Positions 7,452 through 15,645 of a stretch of 64,000 nucleotides of DNA are shown here, one piece after another. The translations under genes were made by a program, and so were the position numbers. Under the pieces are notes generated by a model. That model saw only the letters and a list, made by a program, of their open reading frames with translations, was not told where the DNA came from and searched no databases. Positions within the stretch are counted from its first letter, which is position 1; every line of letters begins with the position of its first letter. The DNA is taken from assembly GCA_938084715.1 (NCBI GenBank), contig CALKES010000009.1:91788-155787 (forward strand). The letters run 5' to 3'. Origin of the DNA: Candidatus Bipolaricaulota bacterium. GTDB taxonomy: Bacteria; Bipolaricaulota; Bipolaricaulia; Bipolaricaulales; Bipolaricaulaceae.

Positions 7452-8708
7452 CTATGCCCAGCCCCGCAGTCGCACTGCCTCGGCCACCCGCTGGACCGAC
7501 ACGAGGTATGCCCCAACCCGGTTGTGGACCTTGTGCTCCTGAGCCATCGTGTGGACGGCGTGGAACGCAGTGGTCATCTTCCGATCGAGCCGCTCGTGAA
7601 CCTCGGCCACATCCCAGTAGTAATTGTACGCGTTCTGGACCTGCTCGAAGTAGGATACGGTGACCCCGCCGGCGTTGCACAGGAAGTCAGGGATCACATA
7701 CACCTTGTTTTTGAACAGGACCGCATCCGCCTCCGGCGTCGTCGGGCCGTTGGCGAGCTCGGCGACGATCCTCGCCTTGATCCGGCCGGCGTTGGCCGCG
7801 GTGATCTGGTTCTCCAACGCAGCGGGGAACAAGACGACCACGTCGAGCTCGAGGAGTTCCTCGTTCGTGATCGCCTTCGCCCCGGGGAACCCCTTGACCG
7901 AGCCCGTCTTCTCCTTGTGGGCCATGACCTCCTTGGCAGAAAGCCCGTTGGGGTTGTAGATCCCCCCCTGGGAATCGGACACGGCGACGACCTTGAGCCC
8001 GAGGAGCTCTTCCCCCAGGGTATGGGCGAACTGGCCGGCGTTCCCGTACCCCTGGATCGCGGCGGTCGCCCCCTTGAGGTCGATCCCCAGGACTTTCCCC
8101 GCCTCGCGGACACAGTACATCCCGCCCCGGGCCGTGGCGTCCCCGCGCCCCGCGGATCCCCCCAGGGGCAGGGGTTTGCCGGTGATCACCCCAGGAGCGC
8201 TCCGGCCCACCATCCGCTCGTACTCATCGAGCATCCACGCCATCACCTGGGGGTTCGTGTACACGTCCGGGGCCGGGACGTCCACATCCGGGCCAAGGTA
8301 GTGGCCAAGGGCGCGGATGTACCCCCGGGAGACCCGCTCCAGCTCCCGAGCCGACAGCTCCTTGGGATTACAGACAACCCCTCCCTTCCCACCGCCCAGC
8401 GGGAGGTCCACGACCGCCGTCTTCCACGTCATCCACGCCGCCAGAGCCCGCACCGTGTCCACGGTCTCCTCGGGATGGAACCGGATCCCGCCCTTGCACG
8501 GGCCCCGGGCCCAGTTGTACTGGACCCGGTACCCGGGGAAGACCTTGACCGAGCCGTCGTCCATCCGGACCGGGATCCGGACGTGGAACTCCCGCATCGG
8601 CCACCGCAGAAGCTCGTGAACCCCTGGGTCGAGGTCTAGTCGCTTCGCTGCCTCATCCAGCTGGCGCTGGGCGATCTCGAACGGGTTGAGGCTCATCTGC
8701 ACCGACAT
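7452..8708 (-). CDS. Glu/Leu/Phe/Val dehydrogenase (glutamate dehydrogenase), copy 2
   Basis: A 418-residue paralogue of the enzyme at 4350-5663. It has [19 protein letters not shown] with the catalytic lysine, QGYGNAG in the nucleotide-binding fold and [12 protein letters not shown]. The two differ at many positions, including the start of the Rossmann fold and the substrate loop, so coenzyme or substrate (2-oxoglutarate versus a branched-chain oxoacid) may differ. The ATG at 8708 has AAAGGAGG eight bases upstream. A CTGnCAnnTGnCAG dyad lies 65 bases upstream of the start. Probably cytosolic, linking amino-acid fermentation or ammonium assimilation to NAD(P)H. Confidence 0.92.
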   Translation of the reverse strand: MSVQMSLNPFEIAQRQLDEAAKRLDLDPGVHELLRWPMREFHVRIPVRMDDGSVKVFPGYRVQYNWARGPCKGGIRFHPEETVDTVRALAAWMTWKTAVVDLPLGGGKGGVVCNPKELSARELERVSRGYIRALGHYLGPDVDVPAPDVYTNPQVMAWMLDEYERMVGRSAPGVITGKPLPLGGSAGRGDATARGGMYCVREAGKVLGIDLKGATAAIQGYGNAGQFAHTLGEELLGLKVVAVSDSQGGIYNPNGLSAKEVMAHKEKTGSVKGFPGAKAITNEELLELDVVVLFPAALENQITAANAGRIKARIVAELANGPTTPEADAVLFKNKVYVIPDFLCNAGGVTVSYFEQVQNAYNYYWDVAEVHERLDRKMTTAFHAVHTMAQEHKVHNRVGAYLVSVQRVAEAVRLRGWA

Positions 8709-8772
8709 TCCAGGTTCCTCCTTTGGGCGCGGCGGACTCGCTGTCCGCCCGGTCCGAATGGTAGAGGAAGGC

Positions 8773-8787
8773 GCTGTCAACTGCCAG
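8773..8787. promoter_or_regulatory. candidate Crp/Fnr-type operator, second copy
   Basis: GCTGTCAACTGCCAG carries the dyad CTGnCA-nn-TGnCAG, matching the element at 5824 at 13 of 15 positions. It lies between gdhA copy 2 and the redox operon, so either or both could be controlled. Confidence 0.45.
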
Positions 8788-8861
8788 CCTCCCGCGGCAG
8801 AACCGGGGGTCTGGCCCCTGTCGGATGACATCCCGGGGAGCCCGGCAGAGGCGGGGTGAGG

Positions 8862-8890
8862 TTGCGGGATCTGACGGGTCTGGCTAACCT
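8862..8890 (+). promoter_or_regulatory. promoter of the redox operon
   Basis: TTGCGG (8862-8867), 17 bases, TAACCT (8885-8890). Initiation would fall near 8897, upstream of the leader ORF at 8918 and downstream of a GTG at 8892. This argues against an extended NuoE N-terminus. Confidence 0.6.
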
Positions 8891-8917
8891 TGGTGCCCGA
8901 AGGGAGACCCGAACGTC

Positions 8918-8995
8918 ATGACACCGGTCATCAGCGTCGCCCACGTGATTCCCCACCCAGCTCGGCTCGAGCCGGCGGCCCCCCTCCCCCGATGA
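8918..8995 (+). CDS. 25-residue leader ORF overlapping nuoE
   Basis: ATG at 8918 has GAAGGGAG about 11 bases upstream, and the frame closes at a TGA that overlaps the ATG of the NuoE-like gene (ATGA). The NuoE ATG itself has no SD, only C-rich sequence, so translation of this ORF may be needed to deliver ribosomes to the operon. The peptide begins MTPVISVAHV and is proline-rich towards its end. It resembles no family I know. It could be a coupling device, an attenuator peptide or chance; comparison of related genomes would decide. Confidence 0.4.
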   Translation: MTPVISVAHVIPHPARLEPAAPLPR

Positions 8996-9486
8996 GACCT
9001 GCCCACCCCACGGCCGACGACCGGACCGCCCTGGCTACGATCCTCGCCAAGTACCGGGATGGGCGGGGGATTGCGATCCCCCTGCTTGCGGACATCCAGC
9101 GCCAGTTCGGCTACCTCCCCCCGTGGGCGGTGGACGAGGCAGCGCGGGCGCTCGACCTGCCGGCAGCGGAGCTCTTCGGCGTGGCCACGTTCTACTCGAT
9201 GTTCCGCCTGAAGCCGTTGGGGAAGCACGTGATCCGCCTCTGCCGGGGGACGGCGTGCCACGTCGGAGGGTCCCTGCGGATCGCTGAGGAACTCCAGCGG
9301 CGCCTTGGGGTGGCCGAAGGGGACACGACGGAGGACGGCCTGTTCACCCTCCAGTTCGTGGCCTGCCTGGGCTGCTGCAGCCTGGCCCCGGTGATGATGG
9401 TGGACGGGGATGTCCACGGGCGCCTCTCCCCGGACAAGGCAGTCCAGGTCCTCGAGGGCTACCGCGCCCGGAAGGGGGAGGCCTGA
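8992..9486 (+). CDS. NuoE-like [2Fe-2S] thioredoxin-fold subunit
   Basis: A 164-residue protein of the NuoE/HydC/HndA family, the usual length. An N-terminal helical bundle is followed by a thioredoxin-like [2Fe-2S] domain with C-x4-C (CRGTAC) and C-x3-C (CLGCC). In bifurcating hydrogenases, NADH dehydrogenases and related transhydrogenases this subunit docks on the NuoF-like flavoprotein. It is the first full gene of an operon with the genes at 9488 and 11260. The start ATG at 8992 agrees with the family; an in-frame GTG at 8890 would add a non-homologous basic segment and lies at the -10 box. Confidence 0.85.
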   Translation: MRPAHPTADDRTALATILAKYRDGRGIAIPLLADIQRQFGYLPPWAVDEAARALDLPAAELFGVATFYSMFRLKPLGKHVIRLCRGTACHVGGSLRIAEELQRRLGVAEGDTTEDGLFTLQFVACLGCCSLAPVMMVDGDVHGRLSPDKAVQVLEGYRARKGEA

Positions 9487-9487
9487 T

Positions 9488-11263
9488 ATGGCCCAGGAGA
9501 CCGTGTTCCGGGTCGGGCTCGCCAGCTGCGGGATCGCCAGTGGCTCCGCCCCGGTGTTCGAGCGCCTGAACTCCCTCCTCGCCGGGATCCCCGGGGCCCG
9601 CCTTCAGCGGGCCGGGTGCGTGGGGCTGTGCTTCCACGAACCCCTGGTGGAGGTCGAGCGGGACGGGGCCCGCTACCTGTACGGGGAGGTCTCCCCCGAG
9701 GTCGCGGAGCGGATCGTCGCCTTCCACCTCCGGGGGGAAGGGAGGGTGGAGGATCACCTCGTGGCGAGCACGGTCCAGGACGCGCCCGAGAACGGGATGC
9801 TCGCCCGCCAGGTCCGGATCGTCCTCCGCAACTGCGGCCAGATCGACCCGGAGCGGATCGAGGACTACCTGGACCGCGGGGGGTACACGGCCCTCCGCAA
9901 GGCCTTGGGAATGAAGCCCGAGGAGGTGATCGCCGAAGTGGAGCGGAGCGGGCTCCGAGGACGGGGCGGGGCCGGGTTCCCCACCGGGCTCAAGTGGAAG
10001 TTCACCCGGGCCGCCCCGGGGGACGAGAAGTACGTGGTGTGCAACGCCGACGAGGGGGACCCCGGGGCGTTCATGGACCGCTCCGTCCTCGAGGGGGACC
10101 CCCACTCCGTCCTCGAGGGGATGGCGATCGCCGCCTGGGCCGTCGGGGCAGGCGAGGGGGTGATCTACTGCCGGGCCGAGTACCCGTTGGCCGTCCGGCG
10201 CCTCCAGATCGCCATCGCCCAGGCCCGGGAGGCGGGGTACCTCGGGAAAGACATCCTCGGGACCGGCTTCTCGTTCGACGTCCACGTGAAGGAGGGGGCG
10301 GGGGCGTTTGTGTGCGGGGAGGAGACGGCCCTCCTTGCCTCGATCGAGGGCCGGCGGGGGATGCCCCGGCCCCGGCCCCCCTTCCCGGCCCAGAAGGGCC
10401 TCTGGGGAAAGCCCACGGTGATCAACAACGTGGAGACGTTCGCCAACGTCCCGTGGATCCTCATCCACGGGGCCGAGGCCTTCGCCCAGCACGGGATCGG
10501 AAGGAGCCGGGGGACGAAGGTGTTTGCCCTGGCCGGAAAGGTGCGGAAAGGGGGACTGGTCGAGGTCCCCATGGGGATGCCACTGCGGGAGCTCATCCTT
10601 GGGATCGGGGGTGGGGTCGGCGAAGGCCGCACCCTCAAGGCGGTCCAGATGGGCGGACCCTCGGGGGGGTGCATCCCCGAGCCCCTCCTCGATACCCCGG
10701 TGGACTACGAGTCGATCACCGCCACCGGGGCGATCATGGGCTCGGGGGGGATGGTCGTCCTCGATGACACGAGCTGCATGGTGGACGTGGCCCGGTTCTT
10801 CCTCCACTTCACCCAAGGGGAGTCCTGCGGCAAGTGCCCGTTCTGCCGGATCGGGACGAAGCGGATGCTGGAGATCCTGGAGCGGATCACCCGCGGGGAG
10901 GGGGAGATGGAGGACCTCGACCGCCTGGCGGAGCTCGCGGTTCAGGTGAAGGACGGTTCCCTGTGCGGCCTGGGGCAGACGGCCCCGAACCCCGTCCTCA
11001 CCACTCTGCGCTACTTCCGGGACGAGTACGAGGCCCACATCCGGGACAAGCGCTGCCCGGCCAAGGTCTGCTCCGCCCTCGTCCACTACCGAATCGACCC
11101 CGAGACCTGCATCGGCTGCACCCTGTGCGCCCGGACGTGCCCCGTCGGGGCGATCTCGGGCGAGCGGCGGAAGACCCACGTGATCGATGACGGGAAGTGC
11201 GTCCGCTGCGGCCAGTGCGCCCCGGTCTGCCCGGTGAAGGCGATCTCCGTGGAGTCGCCATGA
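9488..11263 (+). CDS. NuoF-like FMN/NAD(P)H flavoprotein with C-terminal ferredoxin domain
   Basis: A 591-residue protein of the HydB/HndC/StnB type. The N-terminal thioredoxin-like domain keeps Cys14, Cys44 and Cys48. The NAD-binding GRGGAGFP is at 158-165, the FMN-binding NADEGDPGAF at 186-195 and the GAGAFVCGEETALL loop at 270-283. A [4Fe-4S] site uses Cys447, 450, 453 and 493. Two C-terminal 4Fe-4S sites use Cys541/544/547/551 and 571/574/577/581. It oxidises or reduces NAD(P)H and passes electrons through Fe-S centres. It starts one base after the nuoE-like stop and overlaps the next gene by ATGA, implying one complex. Confidence 0.9.
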   Translation: MAQETVFRVGLASCGIASGSAPVFERLNSLLAGIPGARLQRAGCVGLCFHEPLVEVERDGARYLYGEVSPEVAERIVAFHLRGEGRVEDHLVASTVQDAPENGMLARQVRIVLRNCGQIDPERIEDYLDRGGYTALRKALGMKPEEVIAEVERSGLRGRGGAGFPTGLKWKFTRAAPGDEKYVVCNADEGDPGAFMDRSVLEGDPHSVLEGMAIAAWAVGAGEGVIYCRAEYPLAVRRLQIAIAQAREAGYLGKDILGTGFSFDVHVKEGAGAFVCGEETALLASIEGRRGMPRPRPPFPAQKGLWGKPTVINNVETFANVPWILIHGAEAFAQHGIGRSRGTKVFALAGKVRKGGLVEVPMGMPLRELILGIGGGVGEGRTLKAVQMGGPSGGCIPEPLLDTPVDYESITATGAIMGSGGMVVLDDTSCMVDVARFFLHFTQGESCGKCPFCRIGTKRMLEILERITRGEGEMEDLDRLAELAVQVKDGSLCGLGQTAPNPVLTTLRYFRDEYEAHIRDKRCPAKVCSALVHYRIDPETCIGCTLCARTCPVGAISGERRKTHVIDDGKCVRCGQCAPVCPVKAISVESP

Positions 11264-14200
11264 AGCGGACAATCCGCGTTGTCCTGAACGGCCAGGAGGC
11301 CTACGGCTACCCCGGGCAGACGATCCTCGGGCTGTGCCGGGAGGCGGGGATCGAGGTCCCCACCCTGTGCCACGACCCCCACCTCTCCGTCCACGGGGGC
11401 TGCTCCCTGTGTCTGGTCGAGGTGGAGGGGGCGCGGACCTTGGTCCGCGCCTGTGCCACCGAGATCGCCCCCGGGATGGAGATCCGGACGGACACGGAGC
11501 GGGTGCGGCTCGCCCGGAAAGCGGACCTTGAGCTCCTCCTCTCCGACCACGTCGGGGACTGCCGGCCGCCGTGCACGCTCGCCTGCCCGGCCCGGGGGGA
11601 CGTCCAGGGGTACGTGAACCTTGCCGCCCAGGGACGGTACGCCGAGGCCGTCGCCGCCCTCCACGAGAACGTGACCCTCCCCGCCTCGATCGGCCGGGTG
11701 TGCCCGGCCCCGTGCGAGGAGGTCTGCCGGCGGAACCTCGTGGACGAAGAGCCCGTGTCGATCCGGGAGATCAAGCGCTTCGTCGGGGACTGGGCCCTGG
11801 CCCGGGGGGACCTCGGGCCGATCCCGAACGTCGAGGAAAACGGCAAGAGCGTGGCGATCGTGGGAGGCGGGCCGGCCGGGCTGTCGGCGGCCTACTACCT
11901 CCGCCGCCTCGGCTATCGGGTGACGATCTACGAAAAGGAGGAGCAGCTTGGGGGGATGATGCGGTACGGGATCCCCGACTACCGGTTGCCCCCCGCGGTG
12001 CTCCAGGCGGAGATCGACTGGATCCTCGCCCACGGGGTCGAAGCCCAGACCGGGAAGGCCCTCGGGCGGGACGTCTCCTTGGACGAGCTCCGGGAGGGGT
12101 ACGACGCGGTCCTCCTCGCCCTCGGCTGCTGGCGGTCGTCGCCGCTCCGGGTCCCGGGAGAGGACCTCCCCGGGGTCCTCCCCGGGATCGGGTTCCTGTA
12201 CGGGGTGAACACCGGTCGGCCGCCGGGGGTCGGCCGCCGGGTGGCGGTGATCGGGGGCGGGAACACGGCGATGGACGCCGCCCGGTGCGCCCGGCGCCTC
12301 GGGGCGGAGACGGTCACCGTCGTCTACCGCCGCACCCGGGCCGAGATGCCGGCCCAGGCCGGGGAGGTTGCGGAGGCCCTGGAGGAGGGGATCGAGTTCC
12401 TGTTCCTCGCCGCCCCGAAGGCGATCGCCGGGGCGGGGAAGGTGGAGCGGATCGTCCTCGAGAAGATGGCCCTCGGGGAGCCCGATGCCTCGGGCCGCCG
12501 GGCTCCCGTCCCCACCGGGGAGACGTTCGAGCTCCCCGTGGACACGGTGATCGCCGCCGTGGGCCAGGCGGTGGACCTCTCCCCTCTCCCCAGGGAGCTT
12601 CACGACGGCCGGTGGCTCAAGGTGGACGAGCACTACGCCACGCCCCTCCCCGGGGTGTTCGCCTGCGGCGACGTCCGGACCGGCCCCGACATCGCGATCG
12701 CCGCAATCGGGGAGGGCCACTGGGCCGCCCTCTCGATCCACCGCTACCTGGCTTCCGGGACCCCCCGCCGGCCCTACGAGTGCGACGTGGTCAGAAGGGA
12801 CCTTGGGCCGGAGGACTTCGCCGACCGGCCGCGGATCCCCCGGGAGCACCCCGCGGTGGCCCCGGCCGCGGAACGCCTGGCCCAACCCTGGGGCGAGTTC
12901 AACCCCGGCCTCAGCGAGGCCCAGACCCTCCGCGACGCATCCCGGTGCATGGAGTGCGGCTGCCCCGACCTCCACGAGTGCCAGCTCCGGCGCTACAGCA
13001 TCGAGTACGAGGCCTCCCCGGACCGCTTCCCGGGGGAGCACGTCGCCCGCCTGGAGGAGGCAAACCCGTTCTACGTCCGGAACATGGACAAGTGCATCCT
13101 GTGCGGCCGCTGCGTCCGGGCGTGCGACGAGATCGCCGGGTTCCACGCCATCGACTTCGTCCGCCGGGGGTTTGGGGGGACGATCGGGGCCGAGTACCTC
13201 CGCCCCGTCGAGACCTCGGAGTGCACGGGTTGTGGAACCTGCGTCCAGCTTTGCCCGGTGGGGGCCCTGGTCGAGAAACGCCTCCCCCGGCGGGTCCACA
13301 GCGCCCGCCTCCGGGCCGTCCCCACCCACTGCGGGGAGTGCCCGGTGGGGTGCGACCTCCTCCTCGAGGTGGAGCCCCTCTCGGGGCGGGTCGTCCGGGC
13401 GGGCACGGACCTCGACCTCCCCCGGGGGGTGAGCTTCGGGAACGCCTGCGCCCGGGGGCGGCTGGCCCCCCTCAGCCTGGGGGAGAACCGGCTACTTCAG
13501 CCCCAGCTCCGCCTGAGCGGGGGGGCGAAGGACGTCCGTTGGAACGAGTTTCTTGACCACGTCGCCTCCCTCCTCGCCAACGGTGGGCTCGCCGTCGTCG
13601 CCGGACCCGGCTTGACGAACGAGGACTACCGGGCGCTCGAGGACTTGGCGCGGGCCGTCCCGGGGGCTCTCCTTGGGGTCGCTGAGGTGGACGAGTTCCG
13701 GTCCCTCCTGGAGGCCCTGGGCCGGCGGTGGAACGTGACGGGGGCGACGGCGTCCTTCGGTGAGCTCCGGGAGGCCGACCTCGTCCTCATCCTGGACGGT
13801 CGGCTCGAGGAGGAGCAGCCGGTCCTCGCATCCTGGATCCGCCTCGGGATGAGAAAGTCCGGGACCCGGGTCCTCGCTGTGGGCGGGGAGCTGGGCCGGC
13901 TTGCCAAGGGGGAGGCCCTCTGGCTCCAGCCAGGACCAGAGCAGTACGGGGAAGTCCTTGGGGCCCTCCGGGACGGCCTTCAGGGGAAAGCCCCCGCCGA
14001 TCCCAACCTCCGCCGGGCCGTGGAGCTCCTGAGGGCTTCCAAACGCCCTGTGGCTCTCGTCGGCCGAGGGTTCGCGGGAGACGAAACCACCGCCTCCGCC
14101 CTCCTGGACCTCCTCGAGGCCCTCGGGCACCGGAAGCTCCTCCCCCTCTACCGGGGGGCGAACGTGGCGGGGGCCCTGGGGATAGACGGCGCCGGCTTCT

Positions 14201-14514
14201 CCCGGGCCCTGGGGGGGGTGCGGGGAGGGGAAGCCCAGATCCTCCTGGCCGCTGGTCTGGATCCCTTGGACCACCTCCCGGCGGCGGACCTCCGCCGGGT
14301 GAAGACGGTCCTCCTCCACACGGCGAGGAGCCCCTCGGTGGACCTCGCCCATGCCGCCGCCCCAATCCCGTCCTGGCCCGAACGGGACGGGACCGGGGTG
14401 AACCTCGCCGGGACCGAGCTCCGCTTCCGCCCAGGCGTGCCCCCCCTCGGGAACGCCCGCCCCATCCCATGGATCGTGGCGGGCCTCCACCGCCGCCTGG
14501 CCGCCCAGAGGTAG
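11260..14514 (+). CDS. NuoG/NfnB fusion: ferredoxin domain, GltD-like FAD/NAD(P) module, Fe-S domains, vestigial molybdopterin-type tail
   Basis: A 1084-residue fusion. Residues 1-80 form a NuoG-type [2Fe-2S] domain (Cys37, 48, 51, 65). Residues 95-160 form the GltD/NfnB helical domain (Cys101, 105, 109, 148, 152, 156). FAD motif GGGPAG is at 202-207 and NAD(P) motif GGGNTA at 332-337. Cys563/566/568/574, then two 4Fe-4S sites (Cys612/615/618/622; 655/658/661/665) follow. The C-terminal 400 residues resemble the NuoG molybdopterin-oxidoreductase fold, with Cys691/694/698/730 but no recognisable cofactor site. There is no [FeFe]-hydrogenase H-cluster motif. With the two upstream subunits it resembles a Sporomusa-type Nfn (Stn) ferredoxin-dependent transhydrogenase; that role is inferred. 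Confidence 0.85.
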   Translation: MKRTIRVVLNGQEAYGYPGQTILGLCREAGIEVPTLCHDPHLSVHGGCSLCLVEVEGARTLVRACATEIAPGMEIRTDTERVRLARKADLELLLSDHVGDCRPPCTLACPARGDVQGYVNLAAQGRYAEAVAALHENVTLPASIGRVCPAPCEEVCRRNLVDEEPVSIREIKRFVGDWALARGDLGPIPNVEENGKSVAIVGGGPAGLSAAYYLRRLGYRVTIYEKEEQLGGMMRYGIPDYRLPPAVLQAEIDWILAHGVEAQTGKALGRDVSLDELREGYDAVLLALGCWRSSPLRVPGEDLPGVLPGIGFLYGVNTGRPPGVGRRVAVIGGGNTAMDAARCARRLGAETVTVVYRRTRAEMPAQAGEVAEALEEGIEFLFLAAPKAIAGAGKVERIVLEKMALGEPDASGRRAPVPTGETFELPVDTVIAAVGQAVDLSPLPRELHDGRWLKVDEHYATPLPGVFACGDVRTGPDIAIAAIGEGHWAALSIHRYLASGTPRRPYECDVVRRDLGPEDFADRPRIPREHPAVAPAAERLAQPWGEFNPGLSEAQTLRDASRCMECGCPDLHECQLRRYSIEYEASPDRFPGEHVARLEEANPFYVRNMDKCILCGRCVRACDEIAGFHAIDFVRRGFGGTIGAEYLRPVETSECTGCGTCVQLCPVGALVEKRLPRRVHSARLRAVPTHCGECPVGCDLLLEVEPLSGRVVRAGTDLDLPRGVSFGNACARGRLAPLSLGENRLLQPQLRLSGGAKDVRWNEFLDHVASLLANGGLAVVAGPGLTNEDYRALEDLARAVPGALLGVAEVDEFRSLLEALGRRWNVTGATASFGELREADLVLILDGRLEEEQPVLASWIRLGMRKSGTRVLAVGGELGRLAKGEALWLQPGPEQYGEVLGALRDGLQGKAPADPNLRRAVELLRASKRPVALVGRGFAGDETTASALLDLLEALGHRKLLPLYRGANVAGALGIDGAGFSRALGGVRGGEAQILLAAGLDPLDHLPAADLRRVKTVLLHTARSPSVDLAHAAAPIPSWPERDGTGVNLAGTELRFRPGVPPLGNARPIPWIVAGLHRRLAAQR

Positions 14515-14590
14515 CCCGCCCTGGACCCGCGGGTCACTTGGGATCGCGAACTCCGTTCATAAGCCCCAAGGGGTCATGGTTTTCCCCCTC

Positions 14591-14619
14591 TTCACAGCGG
14601 GGCCGGTTCGTGGTATAGT
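14591..14619 (+). promoter_or_regulatory. rpoD promoter
   Basis: TTCACA (14591-14596), 17 bases, TATAGT (14614-14619), about 85 bases before the sigma factor ATG. This is one of the closest matches to the sigma-70 consensus in the window. Confidence 0.7.
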
Positions 14620-14703
14620 CGGGCGCGGGATGTGAGGACATCCCTCCGGTGCTTTCCTCTCCCTCGAGACGTTTTCTCGGACTGGAGGCCCAAGGAGCGA
14701 TTC

Positions 14704-15645
14704 ATGGAAGTACTGCGGTTCAGCAACGAAGTGCACGAAGAACAGGACACCGACGAGGAGGTCCTGTGGTGGGATAACGAACGGGAGACCCGGCGCAGCC
14801 CGGAGAACCCGATCCGGACCTACTTTGACGAGATCTCCCGCGTCCCCCTCCTCACCAAGGAGGAGGAGGTCACCCTCGCCCAGCGCGTCGAGGCGGGGGA
14901 CGAGGAGGCAAAGAAGAAGCTCGCCGAGGCCAACCTGCGCCTGGTGGTCTCCATCGCCAAGAAGTACCGGGGCTGCGGTCTTCCCTTCCTCGACCTCATC
15001 CAGGAGGGGAACCTCGGGCTCATGAAGGCCGTCGAGAAGTTCGACTGGCGCAAAGGCTACAAGTTCTCGACCTACGCCACCTGGTGGATCCGCCAGGCGA
15101 TCCTCCGGGCGATCACGAACCGCTCCCGGACGATCCGCGTCCCGACCCACATCAACGAGCTCATCCGCAAGATCCACCAGGCGGAGCGGGAGCACCTCAA
15201 GGAGCACGGGACCGGACCAAGCCTGGAGGAACTGGCCGGGGAGCTCGACACCACGGTGGACAACATCGTCAAGGCCAAGAAGACCTCCCAGTACACGGCG
15301 TCCCTCGATACCCCCATCGGGTACGAGGACGAGGGGGCGGTGCTCGGGGACTTCATCGAGGACGAGGCCGCGGTCTCCCCCCCTCGGGAGACGTTCAAGG
15401 AGCTCCTCCAGCAGGAGCTCCAGAAGGCCCTGAAGGAGAAGCTAACCCCCCGGGAGCGGCGGGTGATCGAGCTCCGGTACGGCCTGGACGGGGGCCAGCC
15501 CCGGACCCTGGACGACGTGGGGGACATCTTCGGGATCTCCCGGGAGCGGGTCCGGCAGATCCAGAAGGAGGGCCTGGAGAAGCTCCGGGACTCGGCGATG
15601 CTCCGGAAACTGGAGCAGTTCCGGCAGATCCTCGAAGAGGGTTAG
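14704..15645 (+). CDS. rpoD: primary RNA polymerase sigma factor (RpoD/SigA type)
   Basis: A 313-residue group 1-like sigma factor. A short acidic N-terminus leads to region 1.2 ([11 protein letters not shown]), region 2 ([43 protein letters not shown]), region 3 and region 4 with the -35 binding HTH ([11 protein letters not shown]). It lacks the long region 1.1 and the non-conserved insert of E. coli RpoD, giving a compact SigA-like form. The ATG at 14704 has AAGGAG seven bases upstream. It converges on topA, overlapping its stop by 4 bases. It presumably recognises the TTGnnn-17-TAnnnT promoters listed here. Confidence 0.92.
   Translation: MEVLRFSNEVHEEQDTDEEVLWWDNERETRRSPENPIRTYFDEISRVPLLTKEEEVTLAQRVEAGDEEAKKKLAEANLRLVVSIAKKYRGCGLPFLDLIQEGNLGLMKAVEKFDWRKGYKFSTYATWWIRQAILRAITNRSRTIRVPTHINELIRKIHQAEREHLKEHGTGPSLEELAGELDTTVDNIVKAKKTSQYTASLDTPIGYEDEGAVLGDFIEDEAAVSPPRETFKELLQQELQKALKEKLTPRERRVIELRYGLDGGQPRTLDDVGDIFGISRERVRQIQKEGLEKLRDSAMLRKLEQFRQILEEG

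Noticed and set aside
8890..8991. N-terminal extension of the NuoE-like protein from an upstream GTG.
   Set aside because: The GTG lies at the -10 box and upstream of the predicted transcript start, and the added residues are basic, proline-rich and unlike the family.
8992..14514. Multimeric [FeFe]-hydrogenase (HydABC) operon.
   Set aside because: NuoE- and NuoF-like subunits fit, but the third gene lacks H-cluster motifs and instead has a GltD/NfnB FAD module.
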